Source of the DNA: Agrocybe praecox
Lineage: Eukaryota > Basidiomycota > Agaricomycetes > Agaricales > Agrocybaceae
Direction: 5' to 3'
Length of the DNA: 64,000 nucleotides
Assembly: GCA_964017145.1 (NCBI GenBank)
Contig: OZ024850.1
Span: 597,618 to 661,617, forward strand
Part shown: in pieces, positions 40,937 through 59,200 of the stretch
Position numbering within the stretch: the stretch's first letter is position 1
How the letters are laid out: the number at the start of each line of letters is the position of its first letter
Made by a program: the position numbers and the translations under genes
The notes under the pieces: model-generated
Seen by the model: only the letters and a program-made list of their open reading frames with translations
What the model was told of the DNA's origin: nothing
The model's database searches: none

Positions 40937-41553
40937 GACCTTGTGTGTTTTGCCGGTGCCAAAGACTCCATTAATAACTTTTGAATGAACAAACTTAACT
41001 GACTTCAGTCTACCGTGGTGACACGTATACTTTGGCTGAACAAGTTAAGTACGGTATCCGATTCCTAGCTTTTCTGCCGATTTTTTTCCTTCGTGAATCT
41101 GGAATTCTTTTTGGTTACCCCTACAAAGGTTATCAGCCAAAACTATTCGAACATTCTATTCTATGCGAAAGGGGTATGTGAAACGTTATGGGCTTATGAC
41201 ATCTATATCAATATCCCATCAAACGGGACCGTATAAGGCATACCTATTACCGCCGCGTTTTGCGCACGCACTATATAGGTGGATCCTTGCGAGATTGTGG
41301 TCAGATTATGGCGGATTATTATGAGATTACCCAACAATGGCCATGGATTACGCACTCCCAAGGACATTGTCTAACTTTTGTGCCTAAAATCACAGTGATG
41401 TGGATCTTCAAAGTGTACTACGAGATTGTGTGCCATTTGAATTTTGCGAACTACTCGGAAAGCCTTAGGATTGATCCAATAAACCGTGGCAGACCATAAT
41501 TTTTCTTCAAAAATAGCTTACATATCAGCCACTCAACAACCATTTAATTCCAA
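40937..41553. other. Spacer between the two ABC transporter genes
   Basis: About 620 bp, holding the 3' end of copy 1 and the promoter of copy 2. After the copy 1 stop the sequence still loosely resembles the last codons of copy 2, so the copy 1 stop is earlier than the ancestral one. No other gene is seen. Confidence 0.4.
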
Positions 41554-48146
<6,593 letters not shown>

Positions 48147-49605
48147 GGAGGAAAATGATTATTCTTATTCGTCATATATATATATGACCTGAAAACAGAA
48201 ACGGAGAAAAAAATGTATATTTTTCAGATTCTCGCTCTACATGCATGTACATTATAGAATCAGTAGCGCCGTCTACGGTCTTATGCAAAAGATACTACTT
48301 TCTTGCTTTCTCCGTTTGTTCTTTTCTTTTCTTCTTTCTTTTTAGAGTCCAGTTGAAGTGATACCGGTTTGGGTGTTTGTATGCCTCAGCATAAGTTAAA
48401 GTATAAGCAAGGGATGAAGATTTTCTCGGATGGAATTAGGCATCATCACTCTCTGCATCAACAGCCAGGCCGCGCGCGCCAGGCCAAATTTGGCCACTAC
48501 ATCCTGGACATCTTTTCACACCATACTCCTCGACAGCACGCAAGGCGGCAGAGGGTGACTGCACTGCAATTAACCCCATCTTGTCTGATGACGATGAAGA
48601 CTCTGCCCTCTCTTTCCATTCCCACTTCTAATCTTCAGTTTCTATTATCTTCTATACTGCTTACTGCATTCCACTCTTCCTCTGTCTCTCTTAGCCCTCT
48701 GGCAACAAAAGTACTCTACTATATCTAGATCCCTAACCCCTCTCCCTCCGGGCCCTCCCTCGACGACTTCGTCACCATTTTATGCACCCGTCCCATGGGC
48801 ATTTGTGCTCAGAGGCTGCCAAGCGGCCTCATCCGTTGTGTAATGTTTCCTTTTCCTGCAACTTTCTCTTATAGTACTGGTGGCCCACATGAATGTATAA
48901 GTACATACGGCAAACATGAAGGTTATTTAACGATCAATCGATCACGCGCACGACCTTGGGCGGAGTCGTGGAGGCTGTTTGCTGCGGACTTAACAATGTT
49001 GTAACAATGCCCGTCGCCCGAGAACATTTTCAGCGATGTTTGTTCTATTGGACTTCGCTGAAGGTTTCTCCACCAGATTTTCAGCTTGCGTGTTCTCCCA
49101 ACAACCATCGCAGCTGTGGACGTCCACCTCCACGTAGCTGTAACTCTAAGTTGATTTCGATACTCTGACCTGACTCCAACCTGCTTGGCTGTAACCTCTT
49201 TTACAACTCTACAACCAGGGACGTCTGTATGCTGCGAAAATTCTCACATTGAATTGACATTTCGGAGCTTTCGTGGCTCGAAACAGTACTGACAACAACC
49301 ATTACTGTTCCTCGGTGCAGGCTGAAGTACGTCTAGATCATTCAATAACCGAAATTGTATTCAACAGTCGTGTTTTAGTTGCCCTCGCATCTTCCTGCGA
49401 CTTCATATTCACGTACGATGATGTCGCTTAGAGGTTGGAAGGAATGCGTTGATGGAATATAAGGGTTCGTTCAATTCAAATGTCGCGCGCTTGATGGAGA
49501 CGTATTGTGTACCTGAGCGTCTATCTATCTTGGCCCGCGTCGCGATGGCGTTCACTCCTTTATAAACTGCCTGTGCTTTCCAAAGACCACTCGGATACGC
49601 CCCTC
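48147..49605. other. Intergenic region
   Basis: About 1.46 kb with no supported gene. A T/C-rich tract lies at about 48310-48345. The right end is the 5' region of the membrane-protein gene and may hold a short first exon that I could not define. Confidence 0.35.
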
Positions 49606-51801
49606 ATGAACGAAAGCCTACGTGTCGTTTTCTTTAATCTCCTATTTAGGCTCTATGTCCTGAGGATCGTTATCCTTTCGGCTCTGGTGGCCACTGTGAC
49701 CAGCATTTCCATCTTCCTCACCTATGACACTGCCTATCCGATTCGATGGACGGCGCTACTTGTTTTTATCATGATTCACCATATACCCATGTAAGAGTAG
49801 CATCCACTGGTTTTTTTGAAGTTTCTCTAATTGTAGTCCAGTGCCTGTCGTTTGAGATTCTTTCCAGCAATCCTTGATTTATCACTTGCCATTGCAGAGA
49901 CCGTAGGTAAGCCATCTCTAATGCTATTTATTTGAGAGGTTATGCCTACCTCCATCCTAGCCACAGGATTTTTCTCTCAAAAGAATCTATTTATCAAGCC
50001 ATGGGTTCCGGAAGTCATCGTTTATCACGTTGTTTCTAGTTGGACGCTTGTGTCGTGTCTTGCGCTTCTCACCATCTTCAGGTTGGCAAGTGTCGTTCAA
50101 TCTTATGGAAAATCCCTCCTTGGTCCATTGGATATGTTTGAGGGACTGTGGCCCTATAAAGAAGACCGCCCCACCATCGCTACCCTCTTGTTCGGGCGTA
50201 CATTCTGGAAAGAACACTTCAAGTACGTCCTCATTCTTACCGTCAGAAGTATGCGATACTGAAAAATTGCTTGCCAGAGGAGAGTCGAAACTTGTGAGAT
50301 TTTTGAGAGGGCTTTTGGGGCTTGGTTTTGTGCTATTGCTCATCTTTTATGCCATGATCCACATGGTATTCCAACCTATCCGGGAAACTTCTCTGACTCC
50401 TGTTCAGGAGTATCGTACCACTATTCTTACAGCCGACTATAAAATAGACCCCATGCTTTGGAATATCGTGATAGGGCCTGTAAGTACATAATCTACACAC
50501 CTTCAGGAGGAATGCCCTCGTTTATTGAAACCCCCCCACAGATATCCATTCTCGATGTAGCGACACAGCAGGATATAATCAATTCAATAAGCGTTATTCC
50601 GCTGGAAAGACCCAGTTCGTTCTCATTTACTTGATATCTAAACAAGGCTTACAAAACGTATTTAGACGAGGACCCGAGCACTGAGTATGGGTGCGAAATA
50701 ATTGCACCACCGCCAGAACCATTTTCTGGCAGCTTTTTTACTACTCAAATCACCTATCAATGCTATGGAATCACTTCGTCCTCAGACGGGACACTTATTC
50801 AAATAGTACCAGACGGTCTCCTTATTACAGTCAACCATACAGCACTGCCCCAGGTTAACTATGCAGTGCAAACCCTGAATGTGGTACTCGGAATGTCCAA
50901 CCAAAGCATCGTTGGTGTTGAGGCTCTCAAGGCCAAAAGTACTTCGATACCTGTTATGTCCGGATCCAACCTCGTTGCCGCCATAAGCCTTAACATCCGC
51001 GAGATATTTGTTCGCCCTGGTATAGCCGCATTCGGATTGTATGAGGTTTGTTTTCTCATCTTCGATTTTTCGGAAGGTTAAGCTCATCGTCATTCCAGCT
51101 GTCGAAGTCCATATGGGTGGCTACTATTACAAACATCTACTCAGACCCCTCGCCAGACATCATTCGCGACCCGGCAATCTCCAACCTGCGCGTCTATCTT
51201 CAAAGTCCAGACCCATCGGAATTGAGGATCTTGTCTGACCAGAGAAACAATTCTGTGTTGGCCGGGTTTTCCGCTCTTGGTGGTCTGTGGACTTCTCTCT
51301 GCGGCTTATTTGCAATCATATTCGGAGGATCCTTGCTACATTATCTATACGGTGAGCACGTTATTGAACCATAATACTTTTCTTACATCTACTTTAGGAT
51401 CGAAGGTTATCTCGATCCTTGGTGCGGCTCACTCATTCAACCACGATAGGCTAAGGGAAGAATGCTTGAGACGATACCCGGATATTGCAAATGAGCAGGA
51501 TGACCACGGGCTTCTTGCTCTTATTCGAGACTACATCATCAACCTCGATTTTCTGCACAACGCGCCATCAATCCAACCGGACGTCGAAAAGGGCTCAGAA
51601 TCGTTGCCCGATGGCGAGAAAAAGGCTCAAAAGAAGGACAATGCTGTTACTAGCCCAGAATCTGACATTGGAGAGAAACATCCTGATTTTGCGAACCCAC
51701 AAGTGCCTATAGCTACCTTTAACGTGAATATGCCGAGTATAGCGCCCAACACTGCAGACAATATTCTGAGGCCAGTTCGGAGACGGCCTGAAGGAGTTTG
51801 A
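49606..51801 (+). CDS. Multi-pass membrane protein of unknown function
   Basis: Eight exons (49606-49790, 49842-49906, 49967-50222, 50278-50479, 50542-50614, 50666-51045, 51099-51351, 51398-51801) give 605 aa. About five hydrophobic segments are visible: near residues 8-35, 45-80, 98-125, 172-200 and a long Gly/Phe-rich one near 447-475. Between the last two lies a domain of about 245 residues with paired cysteines and many Thr/Ser (possible Asn glycosylation sites), probably on the outer or luminal face. The C-terminus is hydrophilic, with an Arg/Glu helix and a charged tail, probably cytosolic. I recognise no named family; the layout suggests a fungal-specific receptor- or channel-like protein, but no function can be assigned. 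The start is the first ATG in frame; an upstream exon is possible. Confidence 0.65.
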
Positions 51802-51847
51802 ATTTTACAATGACGAGTCCCGTGCGTATGATATGTATTTATAAGTA

Positions 51848-52422
51848 CAGTTGTCTCCCTCATAACCCATACTTGTCGGTGGACGGCTGAAAGTATGGGT
51901 TATGAGGCCTTGAGGGGTCATGGGGTATGAGGGATATGCTAAAAATAGAAACATAAAAATCGAGAGAAAACAAATCTTTAGCATGTTACAGTTAGTCATA
52001 AATCGATGGTCAATGGCTGGAAGTTTGTATTTTTATTACAATATGAACCATATATACTAATAAAAGTGTTGCCGACGTCGTCTTGATCCTTGAATTGGAT
52101 GTTCTCACGCATGTTGAAGGTGTTTGGGCATCTGGACCAGTACTTTTCTTTCATTTGATCATATAAACTAGCTTAAAAAAGGTGTTTCATGACACAATCT
52201 CATGTTAGATTCATCCTAAATGTTCCTCATGTAGCATAAATACGGTAGTTTTTAGGGCAAAACCTATGGGTTTTTTTCCAAAAGGCGTATGGGTTATGGG
52301 TTATGAGGGGTTTATGGGTTATGGGTCGGTTTTCCCTGCGAACCAACTTGGTGGATCGAAAAAAGTATGGGTTAGAAGGGGTTATGGGTTATGAGGGGTA
52401 TGGGTTAAGAGGGAGACAACTG
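51848..52422. mobile_element. 575-bp TA-flanked TIR element (MITE)
   Basis: The termini CAGTTGTCTCCCTCATAACC and, inverted, CAGTTGTCTCCCTCTTAACC match at 19 of 20 positions, and the match runs a few bases further. Each end is flanked by TA (51846-51847 and 52423-52424), as in Tc1/mariner insertions. Sub-terminal sequence is rich in repeats of TATGGGTTATGAGGGG type. There is no open frame for a transposase, so it is a non-autonomous miniature element. It lies 46 bp after the stop codon of the membrane-protein gene and could supply its 3' end. Confidence 0.82.
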
Positions 52423-52807
52423 TATAGCTTAAGCCATTCGTCTGACTGGTTTGCACTCTGGGTTAGAATTCAAACAATCCGTCAGATGGACTCACAATCA
52501 AGCCTGGACCAAGTCTATGTGCGCCCATAATTCATCTCGCTCAAAAAATAAGATCGATTTGTTTGTTCCGTTCTCACTCAATTCTCACTTGTTACTTTTC
52601 CTTCCGGTTCCCTCCGCAAAGTGTGGATGGTATGCACTGGTATGCAACTCGATAATTATTAAAATGCATACATATTTATCAATAAGAATTACGTCTATAC
52701 TACGTACGGTGTCCGAGAACCGCAATTTCAAACTACATAGCTTGAAATGGGCCGTCAGGTATCGTAGCATCAGGTAATTTACATTGGTTTTTCTATCCAT
52801 CGAAAGT

Positions 52808-53980
52808 CTACGGTCGTACGCGGCGAAATCCCAGGAGTTTACGATTCGCGAGGGTAGGTAATCGACAGGACAGAAGACTCGCAACGCCATCTAAGGACAC
52901 CCTTCCGCAAACCTCAAACTCGACGCACTTCAAGTCAGGATAACTGCTGGTAGTCAATACCTTGTCTAAAAAGTCCCATTTGACATTAAACTGGTCCAAG
53001 TCTCCAGCTCTTGGCACCTCTAAGCCTAAAGTAATCTGACGACACTGTTTCGACCGTACCGATGCTAAAATGCGTGGTACCCAGAAGGTAGCGGCGCTCT
53101 GATGAGAAGCCGCCGCGTTTATAAAGGACTCGATTCGAAGTGTTTCGAGCTCAGAAAATGAAGCAAATCTATCGCACGGTGATAGACCATAATGACGCCA
53201 ATAGAGGCGTCCTCCAGGAGATAAGGAGGATTCATCCGGCTGTGAGTTGTCTCTTTCCAATTCCCGAAGGACCTGGTTCAGGTTGTACGCGCAAATATGC
53301 CCGTTTTCGCCGTGACCGAATAAAAATTCGAGGTGTTTGACGACGGGGCCAATTAGTTGAAGGTATTGCCCAATACATGGAACGTGCTGTTCGTTGATTG
53401 GGCCTATTTCAAGTCGCGTAGGCGTGGGTAAGGTTGGATGAGAGAGCACCCAGGTCGTGAACTGTGTCAGGTCGATGTGTTTCAGCCTCATATGCGAAAT
53501 GGTAGAAGGCAACCACTGCCTGTCGTGTAGTCCCGGATCCGGTCCGTCCCACTGTACGCGTTCAAGCGCGATGGACTGTAGGCATGGAAATGCGCATAGG
53601 ATATCGAGTAGGCTGCTAAAATTATCGAACGCGATGTCGGCTAATAGTATATGCGTTGTCGTGGAGTAAAAGAGGGGAAGCAGTGTGTGGATGATGAGCC
53701 TTTTTTCGAATAGAGTTGTGCACCCAATGAATTCCAGTCTTTTGTTATAGTAAGGAATCGTGGATCGTGGGGGCCCAATGATGTATGATGCCAGAGCGTC
53801 CGCTTTCTGTGAGTCGAATGTCAAGCTATGGAATAAATGGATGCGACTTGAAAAGAGCCACGATTTACAGACAAGGCTGCAGCTCTTCAAGGTTTCCAGA
53901 TCACGTATGAGATAATCGATTATTTGGTCGGAAAGCTCTTGAGGAAAATCTTGGCTGGAAGTGCCAAGGTATCGAATCAT
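52808..53980 (-). CDS. F-box-like protein
   Basis: A single open frame of 390 codons with no intron. Residues about 10-50 (DFPQELSDQIIDYLIRDLETL, then CSLVCKSWL) match the F-box, the motif that binds Skp1 in SCF ubiquitin ligases. The rest has spaced hydrophobic and Leu-rich stretches, such as the LRIESFINAAA segment, that may form degenerate leucine-rich repeats for substrate binding. Agaricomycetes carry very large families of such F-box proteins, mostly uncharacterised, so the target is unknown. The C-terminus ends in a basic RKLLGFRRVRP tail. The start at 53980 precedes the F-box by nine residues. Confidence 0.8.
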   Translation of the reverse strand: MIRYLGTSSQDFPQELSDQIIDYLIRDLETLKSCSLVCKSWLFSSRIHLFHSLTFDSQKADALASYIIGPPRSTIPYYNKRLEFIGCTTLFEKRLIIHTLLPLFYSTTTHILLADIAFDNFSSLLDILCAFPCLQSIALERVQWDGPDPGLHDRQWLPSTISHMRLKHIDLTQFTTWVLSHPTLPTPTRLEIGPINEQHVPCIGQYLQLIGPVVKHLEFLFGHGENGHICAYNLNQVLRELERDNSQPDESSLSPGGRLYWRHYGLSPCDRFASFSELETLRIESFINAAASHQSAATFWVPRILASVRSKQCRQITLGLEVPRAGDLDQFNVKWDFLDKVLTTSSYPDLKCVEFEVCGRVSLDGVASLLSCRLPTLANRKLLGFRRVRP

Positions 53981-54908
53981 CTGAGTGGGATTTACGGATG
54001 CCCTGAATGTCCATTCTTTATATAATGTGGTATGTTAACTGCTATCGTGATCACATGGAGATCTCAGCTCAAATTCTCGTTAGCAGAATCAGATACACAG
54101 ATGATCCGTTACTCGCTATGCCTTCAGGTTAAGCCAAACCCGAAATCGGGGACATCCCAGCATTCAGTATTTCCAGGAACTTACTTACCAAATCCGCGTC
54201 GTGAGGTTTGAAGATCTTCGGTGGATATTGCACAGGAATCGATAAGGCCCAGGATATGTTTAGACTGCAACGACCAGATTGGCGAAATAGAGAGGCTATT
54301 CCAGCAAGGCGAGAACGACTGTCTCTGACATTCGAGAAAAAAATAATCAAAGCCCTGCCTTGCGAACCTGAATTCAAAATGATCTTTGGATGAAACAAGT
54401 CCAACGCACTATATCCTTGTCAAAGATGGACATAATCTAGCCTGAATGCTAAGGGTTTGTCGATCTTTAGCGTGTTCGAATGATTGTTAACATCTTCGCC
54501 ACTGCCGTCGTCGTCTTGAGTACGACGCTCGTTCGGCACACTGGAGTAGACTGGTGTAACCAAGTGCTTTCCAGAATAGTCTGGAACCCTGACGCGAAGC
54601 AATTGCCGCTAACAATGCCAGCGATAAGTATTTTGTTCAGGCGACAAGCGATGCAAGCAAGCTTAGCCGGTCATTGTAAGCTTGGCTCGGCCTCCTTGAT
54701 CATACGACTTTACACACGAGTGCCTTAGTCACTTTTTGCAACGAATTTGCTCTTCATAGGCATCTCGAAAGTGTCTGTGTGGGATCGGAAAATGACTCAG
54801 CGGCCAGCCTTCCCACCGAAAACTACATCAGCGACAATCAGTTTCCAGACGACTTATGCACCACGTTTCTGACTACGAATCCATCTTAGAGAATAGACGG
54901 ATACTTTC
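53981..54908. other. Intergenic region
   Basis: About 930 bp between divergent F-box-like and Sec14-like genes. A minus-strand frame of 91 codons (54129-54404) has no recognisable feature and I do not call it. No repeat or RNA gene is seen. Confidence 0.35.
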
Positions 54909-56032
54909 ATGGCGGAGGCACTGAAACCAGTTTCCAGCTTCGACTTAACGCAACACCTCAAAGGACATTTGGGTAATCTTACTACAGAACAAGAGCAGGC
55001 GCTCACCGCATTCAAAGAGAACTTGACCACTGCTGGGCTGTATACCCCCGCCGACTCTGAAGACAAACCAGCTTCGCATGACGATCCGACACTGCTGTGA
55101 GTCCAATATCAAGAGATTCCATCAGTAACGTTTTCGCTCAAGCGCATAGAGCAGGCGTTTCCTTCGAGCCAGGAGTTTCAACCCCACAGCGGCACAGAAA
55201 CAGTTCGGCGACGCAGAAGACTGGAGAAAGAAATATAACGTATCAGGGTTATTCTCGGAGATAAATGCAGAGGATTTCCAGCACTCTAGAAAATTCTATC
55301 CTCGTTGGACAGGGCGTCGAGATAAGGTGAGTTCACTTTTTAGCACCCAAAATTACATCTTTGAACAATTCCTTGACAATTCCATACAGCTCGGTCTCCC
55401 TCTCTATGTCTACCGGCTAGCTTCTTTAGAGCCCCTACAGCGAGAGCTAGATGCTATACCTGCAGATACGAGGTATCATAGAATGTAAGCCTTATACTCA
55501 CATAAAAAGCAGACTAAATCATAAGAATTATTTTTCCAGCATCATCCTCTACGAATTCATGACCCGTTTTACCTTTCCACTTTGCTCTCATTTACCTCAT
55601 TCAACATCCCCCATACCTGTATCATCCACGACCACGATTATCGACTTGGACAACGTATCTTTCGGGTCGATGTGGAAGCTCCGACATCATCTTCAAGAAG
55701 CATCCCGACTATCAACCGCAAATTACCCCGAAACTCTGCATCATATCGCTATCATTAATTCCCCTTCTTTCTTTCCTACTATTTGGAATTGGGTCAAGGG
55801 CTGGTTTGATGAGGGGACACGTCTGAAGATCCATGTGCTGGGCAGAGATCCTGGTTCGGCGCTGTGTGAACTTATACATGTCCACGACCTTCCAGAAGTC
55901 TATGGCGGTCAGTTACCTTGGAAATTTGAGGATGAGCCCATACTTGACGAGGACACAAAGCTCGTCATAAAAGAACTTCCTAAAGGTGCAGCAATTTTCA
56001 GCAACGGAAACATTATTGCGCCTCCTCCCTAA
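54909..56032 (+). CDS. Sec14-like CRAL-TRIO lipid-transfer protein
   Basis: Four exons (54909-55096, 55155-55326, 55390-55484, 55540-56032) give 315 aa. The N-terminal CRAL-TRIO helical part includes DDPTLLRFLRAR after the first splice and DWRKKYN. The lipid-binding domain follows: a strand LPLYVYRL, then TTTIIDLDNVSFG (the Sec14 D-L-x-G-like segment), HIAIINSPSFFPTIWNWVKGWFDE, and the terminal DLPEVYGGQLPW. These are the standard Sec14 landmarks. Sec14-family proteins bind phosphatidylinositol and phosphatidylcholine or other lipids and couple them to PI-4-phosphate signalling at the Golgi and endosomes. The protein ends soon after the domain, so it is cytosolic with no anchor. It converges on SCC2 with under 200 bp between stop codons. 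Confidence 0.9.
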
Positions 56033-56215
56033 TTCCTATACATCTACAACAATTATTATAACACAGCATGCAATGTATTATAGAGCAATAGAAGGATATT
56101 TATAGTACAAATGCATTGCGGGTATCAGAACACGAATGTGGCAAAGCGATAGCAAGAATAAAGATAGAAAAAAACACGAAAGGCTCGGGAAAGCGTGTGA
56201 GCAAGTGGTTTGGGT

Positions 56216-59200
56216 TTAGAAGAAATCCTCTTCCTCAGGTTCTGCAGTAAGGCCATCTTCATTCCAGATCTCCAGGAACTAGAACAAAGATTCAGCAAAA
56301 AACGTCTGCAGATATATGTTTTATACGCACTCTAATCTTCTGGAGGTTAGCATCTTCGGTGGTATGCAGAGGAATAGTAGCAAAAGGAAGTCGGTCCCAG
56401 GATATGGGGTTATCGTGTCGTTTTGTCGCGGGCCTATCTCCTACGGCAGTTTTCTTGCCAATTACAAATTTATTGCATTTACTAGAAAGAAATGATAAGA
56501 TGAGTCTGCAATGCGCCTAAGAAAAAAAAAGCTCACTCCTCAGATAAAGAATATAACACCTTTAGATGCGCCTTTAACAGCATAACTATGGCTATAATGA
56601 CGGACGTTCGCATAAGAGCAACAGTATTGTATTCTTTTATACCCGATGAGTCTTTACGAGGTGGATTAGGCGTGGGTTGGTCCTGTATTTATTCACGTCA
56701 GCAAGTAAAAATATAACCACGAGAAATAGGCCACGAACGGGCGCTTCTACTGATTCCAAATGTGAAGGTTGGGAGGACGATGCAGTACCGTGCAGATGGG
56801 TGAGTAGATGTGAAGGAGAGGCTATTTCCAGAAGTTGCATGCCCGTCGTAGACAGGACGTTGGTAAGATATTTGATGACGGTAAGAACTTCTTCAATAGT
56901 TTTGTAGTCGAAAGTAGCGAAGTTTTCGGCCATATATCTCGTGTAGTTAACGTCGTCCTGGAATGGGTTAGAAAAAGAGGAGTTATACGGATGGAATCAA
57001 AAAGACAAACCTGCGCAGATTCGTAAGATTCATTTTCCTGGAAGGTCCTAACCAGGGCTTTCAAAAAATCCTGCCTAGTGGGTCTCTTCTCACGGACATG
57101 CGAATACCAACGTTGCAGAAGCGCAATAGGCGTAGGTTGTAAACGGAACCCTACACACACATCAATCTCCTCACTCTGAAGTGATCAAAAATCAAAAAGG
57201 AACCTACCCCGAACAACATCTATGCAAATCTTCTTTTGGTATTCGAACGATTTCCTGGCACTAACTGTATATCGAGTATTCAACAGAGACGAGTGCTTTC
57301 CCTGTAGCACAGAGTGTAGAGCACCAGCCCTGTTGCTGATGATCATTGAAGGACTTGTTTCTAGAGCCACAATCACTGGGAATGACTTGAAAAGGCATAG
57401 TCAGACCAATTGTATCACTGAGATAAAACAATCCAGTCGTACCTGGAGAGGATGTGCAAGCCCTTGCTTGATAGTGAAACTTAGAACATCAATGGCCACG
57501 GCTTGCATTTGAGCATTGGGTGATAGGGCAGCATCCAATACATGATCGAGGTATCGTTGAACAATGGCAGAGCTCACTCTGTAACAACCGTTTATGAGCA
57601 TCCCAGGATCTACAGCTTTATCTAGTACTCACCCAGAGTCTGCGAACCCGTCCGTATTTCCGACGAGTTCTTCCATATTCACTTCAGATGCTTTCGCTTT
57701 TCCCTTGGTCGATTCTGAACGAGATGTCAATAGTCATACTCACAAAGCAGCAGTCATGCAAAACAAACCTTTCTCTTTAGCGCTATGTTTCGAAGCCTCA
57801 GACACCAGGAAGTCCTGGATAATCCTTAGCAAGCGACCTTTCCCTTCTTCTTCGGAAGAGGCGAAAATCTCATCCATGACTAAGGCCGAGCGATCCATGG
57901 TCATTAACGTAGGCTGAGCACGGAAGAGGAAGCCTAAAACTATGAGAATCATAAATGACTGGAAAGATGAAAATAGCTACCAAGGCACTGTAAAAGGCGA
58001 CCTCGGAGTGTTGTATTGGTGTGCCTTTCATAGAGACATAATAAGGTACTGTAGGTATGCTCCATGATGGAACCCTACACGCAAGTCAATGAATAGTCAA
58101 ATAGAAGAAAGCGAATGTTTGGTATACCTCTGAGATGCCATCGAGATCTGGAGCGAGACCTACACAATTCGACGTCAAAGACCTATGCGATTATGTGATA
58201 CGGAAATATCATACCTGGATGTTGGATGCGCAATCCATCAAAGTTGCAGTGCTCGGCAAGGAGGGAAACAATGAAAATAAAAATGATCAAGGCTCGGACG
58301 TCGAGCTCGGATAGCTGCTGGTTAGGAGGCCGTTTGAGAATTTGCTGTAAACGTCCTAGGAAGAACACAGTGGTTAGCACCATAAATATTGGACGAGAGG
58401 TCGCTTACCATTGCATGATTTGAACAAGTTTACCACTCTTACGAAATCGTGGGTAAGGTATTGCACTACAACACACATACATCCAACCGTTTCTTGTAAG
58501 ATCTGAAAAACTGTCAGATGATTACTTTGAAGAAGATTAGCGAATTTACCTGGACGCCCCCCGCTCCGGAGGGTTTGATAATCATAGGCTGTAAAGCTGC
58601 TTGAAGTTCTTGACCAAATTTTGCTGCTGTCTTGGGCATGTGGGGAATTGATGCCCGGAAGATTTTCAGAAGATAGTCGGATGTAGCCAATTCTTCTACT
58701 TGTCCCTAATGAGGATTGAGTAAAAAGCTATCAAGTTCTAGTTTCAAAAGAGCGCACGTTAGTCGCGTTCTTCAGATATGGAAGTAAGGTTGATGCATTT
58801 GTGCCGGACAAAACGGATGGGTACGCCGATGTGAAAAGATAAATAGTTCTAATGCAGTTGATAACAGTCTAGAAGGGGGTAGACCTTAGAAAATACTAAA
58901 CACTGAAAGAAAACCTTCACTCACGAAACCGGGCATATCTGACGCATCTACCAAACCGTCTATGAGGGCTTCGCATATCTCAGTGTAGCGAGAATGAAGA
59001 GAGGTCTTATCTGCCCCTTCTTTGTCGGCCATGATTTTGTGGAGAAGATCTTCAAGAGGAGATTGTCGATCTTTGAAATTGGCAGAAGTCCCCATAATGA
59101 CCGAGACCTTTGAGAGTAATGCACTATTGTCTCGTGGATTGGATGTAGAAGTAGGTGTCCTCGTTTTCAAAGCAGGAGCAAGAGGAGTAGGAGGGAACCA

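Noticed and set aside
52280..52420. TATGGGTTATGAGG repeats as internal telomere sequence
   Set aside because: The unit is not TTAGGG and the repeats sit inside a TIR-bounded element.
54129..54404. Minus-strand 91-codon frame upstream of the Sec14-like gene
   Set aside because: No recognisable motif and no splice partners; it lies where two divergent promoters are expected.
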